Assembly (NCBI RefSeq): GCF_023078275.1
Contig: NC_062971.1
Span: 186,001 to 250,000 of the forward strand
Length of the DNA: 64,000 nucleotides
DNA from: Leguminivora glycinivorella
Taxonomy: Eukaryota > Arthropoda > Insecta > Lepidoptera > Tortricidae
Direction: 5' to 3'
Shown piece after piece: positions 22,656 through 32,947 of this stretch (positions within the stretch are counted from its first letter, which is position 1; each line of letters opens with the position of its first letter). A program made the position numbers and the translations under genes. Below the pieces are notes generated by a model that had not been told where the DNA came from, made no database searches, and worked only from the letters and a program-made list of their open reading frames with translations.

Positions 22656-23095
22656 ACTAGCCTTTTCCCGCGGCTTCGCTCGCATTAGAAAGAGATAAAA
22701 AGTAGCCTACACTGAGAGAAAATACAACCAGTTTTCATGTTCGTTCAACAAGTTTTTTGGTTAAAATAGCGCCTACGTGCTCTTTGGTTCAAACAACAAG
22801 CTACTTGTCATTTGGATTGGCAATATATTTGAATCAACAAGTCGATTTTATAAAAACAACCTGACACATATTGTTTTAAACATACGTTTGGCTGATTCAA
22901 ACGGATAAACCGCAACAAGTCGAACTTGTTAAATTCACAATGCAAATTTATCTCAGTGTATGTCAGAGAGTGACAGTGTATCCCTTCAATTATCTGCACT
23001 TAAAAAATCACGTCGATTCGTCGCTCCGTTTTTCCGTGAAAGACGGACGAACAAAGAGACACACACACTTTCCCATTTATAATATTAGTATGGAT
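22656..23095 (+). repeat. AATATTAGTATGGAT-tail repeat, split by a MITE
   Basis: The two halves (22656-22709 and 22959-23095) join to give the same unit as 15797-15977 and 59255-59435. The break is inside AAAAAGTAGCCTATGTCA. Confidence 0.85.
22710..22958. mobile_element. 249-bp MITE with TA duplication (CACTGAGAGAAA)
   Basis: It begins CACTGAGAGAAAAT and, on the reverse strand, CACTGAGATAAATT. TA lies on each side (22708-22709, 22959-22960). Comparison with uninterrupted copies of the host repeat confirms both boundaries. Inside, CAACAAG occurs several times in both orientations. Confidence 0.9.
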
Positions 23096-24030
23096 GACCT
23101 CACTTATGAGACTTGTTCAGGTTCACGTAACTATAATACGATTGCTCACAGTGCCAATCTACCAAATAACTTATATTAGAATAAAATAATAATTATGTAT
23201 AAAATCAAATTAACAAATCTAAATGACATATCATAATATGTAATAATATAATCAATGAATGCATCTTTCAATTAAATATTCGAAATTATAATTAGACTGA
23301 AATTGTATTAATCTTAATTTAATTGCTGTTACATAATTTTATTGATGAACGTGTAAATATTATAATATTATTAATAAAATGTCTATGTCTATGTCTATGT
23401 CGATGACACCACCCTTCTGTTTCTTTGACAGTGACAAGGTTTAAAATGGCATCTACTTGGATACTGTACCTCTAGAGCACTGGTACATTATCCTTCCCTA
23501 TTTTTTTCAATCACATTACTTGCCGAAGTTACATTGCCGAGTACGGCAGAGAAATCCGGTTCGGGCCGGTGAAAAGCAGGTTAAGCCCGGTTCAAAGCGG
23601 AGATGTCCGGTTCTAGTTTCCAATTACAAGTGGGTGTTTTCTTGTAAAAAAAATACATCCGTATACACCATGTTTTTTAGTTTTCCGTTAAATTCGACAC
23701 GTAGCTAGGTTTATTATCAAGAACCACCCTGTATATCACTTTTAGTTAAATTCGCAAAAAAATTTTTTTCGTCATTTTCATACATAACAAATGAATTTAT
23801 TAGTGTGAGAGACCCTTAAGAATAACAGTCAAGTTACTGTCAAGTGATTGACGGCACATGTCAAAATAAATAACATTAGGAATTGGTAAAGGTGTCACAC
23901 ACGTGTTCAGTAATTATCTTTATTTTTTTAATAACTCGATAACCGTAAGAGTTAAGACGCTAGCTTTTAGAGAAATTAATTGTATTTAATCTAAAGAACC
24001 TTCCCTTAAAGTTAACGGAATTCAATAAAA
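23096..24030. other. Non-coding stretch
   Basis: A TATGTC hexanucleotide run is at about 23380-23402. 23530-23600 repeats CCGGTTC-like words. No gene recognised. Confidence 0.5.
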
Positions 24031-24624
24031 CCGGCCAAGAGCGTGTCGGGCCACGCTCAGTGTAGGGTTCCGTAGTTTTCCGTTTTTTTCTCAAAAACTA
24101 CTGAACCTATCAAGTTCAAAACAATTTTAGAAAGTTCTACTTTTGTGATTTTTTTCATATTTTTTAAACATATGGTTCAAAAGTTAGAGGGGGGGGACGC
24201 ACTTTTTTTCCTTTAGGAGCGATTATTTCCGAAAATAAAAATATTATCAAAAAACGATCGTAGCAAACCCTTATTCATTTTTAAATACCTATCCAACAAT
24301 ATATCACACGTTAGGGTTGGAATGAAAATTTCAGCACCCACTTTACATGTAGGGGGGGTACCCTAATAAAACATTTTTTTCCATTTTTTATTTTTGCACT
24401 TTGTCGGCGTGATTCATATACATATTGGTACCAAATTTCAGCTTTCTAATGCTAACGGTTACTGAGATTATCCGCGGACGGACGGACGGACGGACGGACG
24501 GACGGACGGACGGACGGACGGACGGACGGACGGACGGACGGACGGACGGACGGACGGACGGACGGACGGACGGACAGACAGACATGGCGAAACTATAAGG
24601 GTTCCTAGTTGACTACGGAACCCT
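24031..24624 (-). mobile_element. (TCCG)n-bearing element, copy 3
   Basis: Minus-strand copy, CCGGCCAAGAGCGTGTCGGG to ACTACGGAACCCT. The array reads CGGA on the plus strand (about 24473-24574). AAAAA follows at 24625-24629 and AAAA precedes. Confidence 0.85.
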
Positions 24625-24934
24625 AAAAACGGGTGTATATAAAGATTTGAATATATCTCACGGAAGTTTAACGTCCATGAGTTTGTTATCGTTGTAATCC
24701 CAATATTCGATGCAAGTCCTTCGAAACAGATCGCCCAGTTGAAGTTACTGAACAGTTAATGTTTACCAAACCGCTCTTCAAAATAAATAAACATCTAGGA
24801 GCTAAGTCCGCCGAGTTCGCGACTTGAGCTCGAATATTGGATCTTGTAACCGGGATTCGAACTTTGGACGAGATCAATATGGAGGTATGAGTTGACTTTA
24901 AGTCATACTTAATATAATATCTGCTCATAGTCTA

Positions 24935-25036
24935 CGAAACTAGTGCCCACGTCAAATCTTGGGATTAGTTGTCACAGCGGACCCCAGGCTCCCATGAGCC
25001 GCGGCAAATGCCGGGATTACGCAAGGAAGATGATGA
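24935..25036 (+). repeat. 3' fragment of the tRNA-derived SINE
   Basis: AACTAGTGCCCACGTCAAAT, CTTGGGATTAGTTGTCACAG, CGGACCCCAGGCTCCCATGA and GCCGGGATTACGCAAGGAAG match the 3' end of the SINE at 61456-61985. The tRNA-like head is absent. Confidence 0.85.
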
Positions 25037-25170
25037 GTCTGGGAAACTTGCTTAGCTTTATCGCTTCAGTAGCCTATTTTTTTTTAACATTTACGGACAT
25101 GATTAATTATCATACATTTAAGTACAGAGTTTTAAAACCATGGCAGTATTCATTCATTTCATTGCGTTAA

Positions 25171-25416
25171 TCCATACTAATATTATAAATGGGAAAGTGT
25201 GTGTGTCTGTTTGTTTGTCCCTCTTTCAGGGCAAAACGGAGCCACGAATTGATGTGATTTTTAAGTGATGGAGAAGTTGAAGATGGAGAGTGACATAGGC
25301 TACTTTATGTCTCATTCCAATCCCCCACTTCCCTAAAATGGGGGGTGGAAATTTTTATGGAGCATTCCGGAATTTTCGAAATTTAACGCGAGCGAAGTCG
25401 CGGGCAAAAGCTAGTA
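25171..25416 (-). repeat. AATATTAGTATGGAT-tail repeat, minus copy
   Basis: It starts ATCCATACTAATATT and ends GCGGGCAAAAGCTAGTA. It includes a middle section (CATTCCAATCCCCCACTTCC through GGAATTTTCG) that the shorter plus-strand copies lack. Confidence 0.8.
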
Positions 25417-28400
25417 TTTTATATCATTGACGACATAAAGTCCTCGGATAGAAAAGTGCCACTTTCTTCTCACGGTAAAGAGAAATAGGGAAGTACTTAG
25501 TACCCTTTCCAAATGGGTGATGGGAAAAATAAGTTCTCAAATTAAGTAGGAGATTTTTTTCCAAATGAGAAACATTTGGAAGAATTTTACGCCTCAAAAT
25601 ACTCAATTGGAATAACCCCGTGTTAAACCACGAATGGTCGACACATTGTCGGAGACGCTAAATTTGAGAGCAGCTTTATCACGAGTCCGATAATCAACCC
25701 CCGCGCGCCCGCACAGCGGTAGCCAACATTTTTTAATTAGCAACCTACTTCCATTGCGGTTTGCGCAACTTTTTACTACAAAAAACACTCACACTCTAAA
25801 CTCAACCTAAACATGTCAGACACAGAGTTTAGTTTAGGTAAAGTTTAACATCCAGGGGTACTAAACCTTCACGAGCGAGTCAACCGAAACGTGTGCCGTT
25901 TTGAATTTTTAAAAAGATTATTTGAGAGTTGGCCGGCGGTAATGGAGTGTGCCGCCATGTTGTAATTATCGCGCGGTGTCACCGAAGGCTCGTGGATATT
26001 GATGCGTTGATGCGATCGTGTCGTTGGAGATTGAATATTGGATGCGGGTTCGTGGCGGATCGGCTTGATTTTGGCGGGTTGAGAGAATGCTTATTAATCG
26101 TATGAGGTTATTATAAAAATATGATTTTACTTTTTTATTTCACTACTATGGTCTAACTGATAAACCAGCGTTGCAGTAAACTTTACTGTAACATCATGCT
26201 GTGTCGTAGCTCTTTTTAATATCACGCTGTTTGTATATTGTGTTTAGAATGTGATCGTTTTTTTGCTAAACCTTTATCTAATGAAAATTTCTTGGAACTT
26301 TGTAATGTAAAGGCCTGAAAATGGCTGCAAACGTTTATGCAACAGTGTAATAAGGACTCAATAAGCACCCACCTTTGTTACGTACACATAACCGGCAACG
26401 GCGGGTTCGCCTATTTAGAAAATTGCAAGCTTTGTTTAAATAGAAACAGATACATCTTTCAGCTATTTAATGGGAAAACGTTTTCAGAAGATATAGCAAT
26501 TCAGTCTCTAACCTTATCGATGTAATAAAAATAATCGTTGCTTTGTTACAAAAGAAAGTCAAATTTCCTCTGCCAAATTAAACGTGTCTAAACTTAGCCA
26601 TTCAAAATAATAACCCCTGTTCTCAATTACGATTATTGAAATTGAAAACGGCGAGCAAACGACCAAATTCTCCCACCTTCACAAAACAACAGATTTAATG
26701 TGTACAGTAGTTTAATCAAGAAATTTTCGCTTCTCCGTAACAGAAACCGTGTAGGAATGTAACAGAGTTTATTTTCTATTACGTCTAGTTTGAGGTTAGA
26801 TTACTTTTACAGTCACCTGTTGCGGGACCGCCGGTTGTTATGGTTCAATAAAACGGTACAATTCTAAGTAATGACACTCTTTGTGAGGTGCTCCCGTGAA
26901 TTTAGAGCTGCATCTAGTGTAGATTTCTTTATTTTATTTCTCGTGCCAATGGTTTACTGCTACTGAGTCTAAGAGTTGTTGTAGGGACGGTTGAATTTAC
27001 TGTTAGTTTTACTTGTTTTATTTTTAAAGCTTAATGTGTTTATTTAAACCGTAAATAAATGATAATAAAGTTTGAAATACGCAATGTAAATAGAATTTGA
27101 TTACCTAAGTAGCTACTTACCTGCTTATTTCAACTGGGTTTTTTAGATGTAGTTTGTCAAAAATACGTTAAAATAGTAGAACTAGTTTTAGTTCGGGTAG
27201 TTAACAAGAATAATATAAAATAAATAAATAAATAAATAAAATGTACTACTAATAAACTGAAACTGATAATATTACTGAAAAAATATACTTTGACCCAGTT
27301 TTACTCTTAGGCAATTTAGAAAAACAACTTAAGAATAAACAACTCGTTTTACACTAACTTATTACAAGACTTATGTGAGCCAAAGATATATTAAATAACC
27401 TAGTCGTAGTCACTCACGTATTTTAAGTTGAAGATAACGAACGTGACGTGTCGAAAACAAACGTAATTCTTTGTAAATTATCTGTTACACGTAATAAGAT
27501 TACGAATGATAATGTGAAGAAAACCCAACTCCTTGAAAAGCCCATCGCACGTTAACACTTTCCCTTTCATCCCGTTTCAATACAAACAGCGCGTAACAAT
27601 ATTATATTATTGCGGACATTAGCGGACAATAGGGGAGGGTGGGGCAAACGGGCCGCGGGTCGGAACGACACTTTCTGCAAATATACAAGGATTCTCGCTA
27701 TTACGGAAGCTCAAATGTGGGCTTTCATCATCGTTAGATATGTATTTAAATTTGTGTGGAAAATTTGAAATATTACACTATATTAATTGAATCAATTACT
27801 TTTCGAACAATGAACGCAATGTGTTAAATTTAATATAATGATAAAAACAATAATAATTTGTGTTTTACATAATATTCAACTAAATAAATCTAAAGTTACA
27901 AATATATCATATCAAAATTACATTGAATAATTGAATAATCATCAATGTCATGGTTCAAGCACGCATTTGAGTCATATATTGGCTTGAAGGAGACGCACAA
28001 GGCTTCAAGTTAATGGTGTTGACTTTATACTCAAAGCACCAAACCAACCAACGTAATTGAGCAAAATATACGATTTTTCTTTACAATATTCTTAAGCGTT
28101 TAGTGTAATGGCTACGACGTATCCTATTGAGGGCATCCAATCGTGTATTGTAGAGGTTCATACCATGCTCCTATCTTCGATAAATATACAAATCTTTAAA
28201 ATGACTCTCAGTGTACGCATTTTCAGATTTTTTTCCTTAGTAGGAATGATAACACGTTAATAAGAAGACCAACTGTTGCCGCTCCCTGCATTCTCACACA
28301 TTTTCATTTAAAATTACTTTTTCAAACTACCAATTGAGCCGTTTGACCCTGACTTTGCAAATCTCACTGCCCAATATATTTTAAACCCTACAACATTCTA

Positions 28401-28832
28401 CCTATGGTTTAAATTCAAAGGTTATTTGTTTCCCAAATAGGTAGGACTATTTTGTAAGCCTTATCGCTCTGAGATAAAGTCTGTAATAGGTCACTTTTAC
28501 CTATAGGTGGACTTAGCGACTTAATCTCGACAATGACGAGCGTTTTTCTCTATTTGTTGAGGGTTTGGGAGACCCTTTGGAGAGCTGGGTGGAATTAAGC
28601 TGTCGTCTAGAAGAAGTGTGAAAGAATTGAAGCTGTAAATATCATTCTGAGAAATGCCAAAATAAAGTGAATACAAATCGACAGATGTTCCTCTTCCTTT
28701 ATTATGATGAATAAATATTTTGATCTTGTGCAGGGTAAACTGCCTAATAGTTAACCTTTAAGTAACTTTGAGTTTAATGTTGGAGTTGGACCGACAACCG
28801 ACATAACTAACTTGTATGTTTTTTTTTTGTAT
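25417..28832. other. Long non-coding stretch
   Basis: 3.4 kb without a recognised gene or repeat. 25610-26090 is relatively GC-rich with several CpGs (CCCGCGCGCCCGCAC near 25700), which could suit a promoter or old gene flank, but no transcript evidence is visible. The rest is AT-rich. Confidence 0.45.
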
Positions 28833-29044
28833 GGCCCCGTGTGGTGATGGGTTAAGAATTTCACCACGCCCTTTCTTACTTGGGTGTCGTGGAAGTCGAT
28901 TGTGGGAGATGGGTTAAATTGTGGCGTGGGCGAGAGGCTGGCAAGCTGTCACTGCAATGTCACAATTTGAATTTATGCAACCCCTTTTTGAAAATAGTGG
29001 CACTGAAACTTAGTAGTTCATGTGCTTATACGTATGTATGTTTT
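28833..29044 (+). repeat. LINE-tail-like repeat
   Basis: GTGTGGTGATGGGTTAAGAA, TTGGGTGTCGTGGAAGTCGA, GGCGTGGGCGAGAGGCTGGC and a TATG tail place it with the copies at 14585-14832 and 20071-20324. It is shortened near the end. Confidence 0.75.
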
Positions 29045-29877
29045 TTTTATTAGTGTGTTGTGCTTGGAAAATATATTGGTCAGTATTTGTTCATTGAGTT
29101 GTAACTTTTCGTGGCAATTTTCTTTTTCTTTTTTACGATATAGTTCCTTTGTGTAGCTTTTTGTGTACTTGTCCGTAATGTGTCCCATTTTGATTGCTCT
29201 TCAGTGTGTTTGACTGTAAATTCAAGTCACGCTCAAGCTGTCAGACGGCATCGGCAAGTCATCCAATCGTTCAGTCGACCCAAGTCAACACGCTCTGACG
29301 TGTAACGAAGGTGGTGAGGCGGGCATACGTGTAACCGTTACACGTGTTACACTTTAACCTTTTAACCGAAAAACTGACCGTTCGCGGTGACCTTGAATTG
29401 ATGATGATGTTGATTAAACAGTTATTAGGGGAAACTATTTGTTTTATTGAAGCAACTTTCTTATGTGTCGCGGCAAAAATGGCGGGATAGAATAAAAAGA
29501 AAAAAAAAGCAAAATAAAATATATGTCAAGGTATTTATTAAATATATGTAAAAATATGACGAATGCTATTAATAATAATTTTTTTACCTAAAATATTTAT
29601 ATCTAAGAGTTCTTGTTAGGAAAGTTAACTTGTTACTGCGTATATCTATGTAATAAATTTAATATTTATGAAGTTTTACACAGCAAAGACAGCAAGATAC
29701 CAATGGCGTTGGCGTTTTTGTCTGTATTATGATGAAAGACAGTGACTTAAAAAATCACTTCAAAAATCATTTAAAGCACTTAACAATTCCTTTATTTTCC
29801 ACAATTGTTTCCCCCTCTTACAACCGCTGTAAAATGATATAAAAATCCATTTCTACGTCGTTTTACGGACGAATGCC
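29045..29877. other. Non-coding stretch
   Basis: A small palindrome ACGTGTAACCGTTACACGT is at 29327-29345. No gene recognised. Confidence 0.5.
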
Positions 29878-29880
29878 AAT

Positions 29881-30630
29881 TAGTGGGGACGTTTATCGAC
29901 AAAATGAGGCCAAACCTTTTTTTTCTTGACCAAAGCATGAAACTTTGCACAGTTGTTCCTTATATCAAAATAAGCCGATTAAGATCGGGAGCCTTCGGGA
30001 GCCTCCCCCCTGGGGCTCGGGAGGGGGGGTCAAAGTACCGCTTCACCCGGCTTGCTTTGAAAAATTCTAACATAGCCCGTTTAGTTCATAGGTCATGTTT
30101 GGTATCGTTTTCGAGTAAATCAATAACGTAGAATTCATTTTTGGTACTAAAATTATAATTTAATGGTAAATAAAATAAAAAATAAATAAAAGTTTTAAAT
30201 TTTCATCTATGATTTACAAATTCAAGTCATCATAAATGTCAAACTGTTTGCTTTTTCTACAAATAAAAAATATAACATGATAGCCTATTTAATATAGATT
30301 ATGAATAATATAACTTTTACCCACCTTTACTAACGTTAAGTTTCATAAAAAAAAACATTAAGCCGCGCGGCGTCGAGACGCCGCGAGCGTAATTTTAAAA
30401 TGCCTTTATTTTAAAAAACTCTATTAGAACCCGTTTAGCTATTAGGTCGTGTTTAGTATCGTTTTCGAGTAAATTAATAACGTAGAATTTAGTTTTGGTA
30501 CTAAAATGACCATTTAATGTTAAATAAAATAAAAATAAAAAAAACTGTGAGTTGCAAATTCAAGTCACCATAAATGTCAATCGGTTTGCTTTTTCTATAA
30601 ATATAAAAATATGATATTAAAGCCTATTCA
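29881..30630 (+). repeat. Left inverted arm
   Basis: It begins with the terminal section containing CTTGACCAAAGCATGAAACT, GCCGATTAAGATCGGGAGCC (itself palindromic, with CCCCCCTGGGGCTCGGGAGG) and then two related units joined at AAGCCGCGCGGCGTCGAGAC (about 30361). Confidence 0.75.
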
Positions 30631-31399
30631 CAAAGGATAGTACGCGTTCACCTACGCGAGCTTAGACTGTGTGCGGGGAACGTGCCTCTTTCATATATTT
30701 GATCGCCAGTGTCAGAGGTGTGTTAATGCATAAATAGAAAAAGATTCATTATTATTGACTCCGGTGTCGACAACGGCAACACTCGGGTCGGACCACACGA
30801 TCTAAAGACCGACTGTACCTGTTATTTATTCATTGTAGTGAATCCTAAAAGAAATTTATATAATAGTATTTTATACAATCGTGATATAATACAAAACTTT
30901 TCAGTCGAGTACCATGTGTAGTACGGTACGAGAGTGAAAAGCTTAATTATATCACTATTGTATACAATACTTTTTCTACGAGTCATCATCTTCATCATCA
31001 ATGGACGGAAATATCACATGCAAGTTAAAATTAATGTCAATAGAGTCGTTCACCGTTGTATCAACATCGAATTACCTAGCAACCAATTGTTTGTAATAAC
31101 CGTCTCTGATTGGCCGATAACGCGACAGATAAAAAAAATGTGTTTCAGGTGCAGGAAAATTTGCCAGGTATCGCAAATTAGTATAGAAATTGTACGAAGT
31201 TCTATTTTTGAAATTATTATAGTTAACTAAAGTCAATTATAATGAGCTTATTATAATTGAGTCGGAACTGCCATAGAGTATCCAACACTGAAAAGTTAGC
31301 AATTATAGTTTAGTCTGTGGTGTCCTAATTGACAGATTACTCATACTCATACTATACATTCCCTTCACAGAGACATAGCTGGGTACATATGGAACTTCA

Positions 31400-31860
31400 T
31401 AAAGAAGGCTCTACCCTCTTTATGCAGTTGCATCGGTTTTTGCAACCTGATTTACATTTACATCTTGTAACTTATAAGCATATACTGGCCACTTCAGTGT
31501 TGTCTGACCAGTGTGGTACCCATTCGTCTCCTTCTTCCTTCCATCCCCAACAAGACGGACTTGGCAAATTTTGGTGTGGCACCAACGCCTGACTCCAAAC
31601 AAGAACGCCCTGAGTCCCATTTCTCAAAACTGAAAGTTACAAGTTACAAGCGGAAGTCTCTTTCCAACTTGTCATATTAGACATTGACAACCAGTTGAAA
31701 ATTGTAACTTGTAGCTTCGAGAAATGGGCCCCTGGTACACTGTGCGCAGTATATGCTGATGCAAGGCAGCCTCTGAAGGAGGTATGTTCTCCAATTGTCG
31801 ATCTTTTCTGGTACCTAAAGAGGTAGGTACTTCGACCACTCATTCACCGTTGCGCAACGA
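31400..31860 (-). pseudogene. Fossil ORF of a cysteine-motif repeat protein
   Basis: The minus strand reads RKDRQLENIPPSEAALHQHI, LRTVYQG, then (after a MITE) QALVPHQNLPSP, GWKEEGDEWVPHW, a stop, and CKCKSGCKNRCNC. This matches my memory of an uncharacterised invertebrate repeat-protein family with an LENIPPT-AALLQH block, a WGW-W-P-WT block and a C-terminal CxC cluster resembling a tesmin/TSO1 CXC motif. Its function is unknown to me. There is at least one stop codon, and the 118-bp MITE splits it at YQG. Confidence 0.6.
31613..31730. mobile_element. 118-bp MITE inside the fossil ORF
   Basis: The ends are AGTCCCATTTCTCAAAACT and, on the reverse strand, GGCCCATTTCTCGAAGCT. CCTG occurs on both sides (31609-31612 and 31731-31734) and may be the target duplication. 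Inner sequences ACAAGTTACAA are also inverted. Confidence 0.75.
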
Positions 31861-32460
31861 CTTGGTCTGAAACAATATGTGCATTATCATTTTAGAGTCT
31901 ACAACTATCAAATTACAATTTTTTGGTGGATCACGTAACCTTCAGTATTACCCACTTATGTTACGTATCATACAAAATTATTACAAACTTTAGTAGAATC
32001 TGATTTGCCTCTGATATTGCTCCATCTTGTAATAGTTTGACACCTTGAGTGGCCTGGCTAAGCTTCAAAGCCAAAAGAAAACGTTTCTAGATTAGACATA
32101 GTATGGGATAGGTACGATAAACGCAGCTTGAAACGATCAACAAGGGAGAAACATGGCCACCCAAGGCTTCAAACTATTACGAGATGGAGCAATATCATAG
32201 ATAGGCTAATCAGATTCTACTAAAGTTTGTAATTATTTTGCATGATAGGTAAGTGTGTAATAGTGAAGGTGATCCACCAAAATGTTGTAATTTGATAGTT
32301 GCAGAATCTGTTTAAATAAAATGACAATGCACATATTGTTTCAGATCAAGGGTCCTTACGCAACAGTGAATGAGTGCCGGAAGAACCTCTTTACTAGAAA
32401 AGATCGACACTTGGAAAACATACCTCCTTCCGAGGCTGCCTTACTTCATCATATACTGCC
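31742..32460. repeat. Inverted duplication within the composite core
   Basis: 31742-32055 and 32125-32460 are imperfect inverted copies, roughly 80-85% identical by eye. Shared blocks are AACTATTACAAGATGGAGCA, GATCCACCAAAA, GATAGTTG, AATGCACATATTGTTTCAGA and GAACATACCTCCTTC. Both contain the LENIPPS block of the fossil ORF, in opposite orientations, about 70 bp apart. Confidence 0.75.
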
Positions 32461-32470
32461 ATTTGTCTAA
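32345..32470 (+). pseudogene. Second fragment of the cysteine-motif ORF
   Basis: An open stretch reads IKGPYATVNECRKNLFTRKD then RHLENIPPSEAALLHHILPF and a stop. It is the plus-strand partner of the minus-strand fossil and better preserved over this block. A possible splice acceptor (TTGTTTCAG) precedes it at 32335-32343. Confidence 0.6.
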
Positions 32471-32482
32471 GACTGGGGCTAA

Positions 32483-32947
32483 AGACATGCCAACCACACC
32501 CTTGCTGCCGACGCATTAGAACACCACGGACTCCACTGCCAGTCTATTGCTGGCCGAAGATTGTGACACGCTGCACTTAACGATTTAATCCGCAAGGCTC
32601 TCGGCACAGCGAACATACCGACAACCCTCGAACCTGTCGGCTTGTCAGCAGCAGACGGAAAGCGGCCTGATGGTTGCTCGCTTTTGCCTTGGTTTCTGGG
32701 ACGACCCTTGGCGTGGGGCGTGACCTGTGTGGATACCTTGGCTCCGTCCAACGTCTAACGCTCGGCCCAGAAACCAGGGACTGCTGCTGCAAAACGCCCA
32801 GTTTAAACGCGCAAATATGCATTTTTAAAAAACAACTACATATTTGCGGCAATTGCATTTGAAACATTTGGACCATGGTCATCAGACACCAAGCAGTTCG
32901 TGAAGGAAGTTTCCACCAAACTTGTCTGGGTGTTTGGTGACATACGC
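32483..32947 (+). pseudogene. Fossil nuclease-like C-terminal domain of an RT-type ORF
   Basis: One frame, with three in-frame stops, reads [64 protein letters not shown], then RKYAFLKNNYIFAAIAFETF and GPWSSDTKQFVKEVS. The order HHGL-C, H-LND-IRRAL, LEP-GL-DGKRPDG, W-TC-DTLAPS, KY and FETFGPW is one I know from invertebrate repeat proteins that also carry reverse-transcriptase domains. The RPDG...W-T core resembles a PD-(D/E)XK nuclease motif; that reading is inference. It is broken and 5'-truncated. Confidence 0.6.

Noticed and set aside
25600..26090. Host gene promoter or CpG-island-like region
   Set aside because: Only modest GC enrichment is seen, with no exon, start or splice pattern that I can support.
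27630..28370. Possible MITE with GGGGCAAACGG-like ends
   Set aside because: The two candidate ends do not pair beyond a few bases and no duplication is seen.
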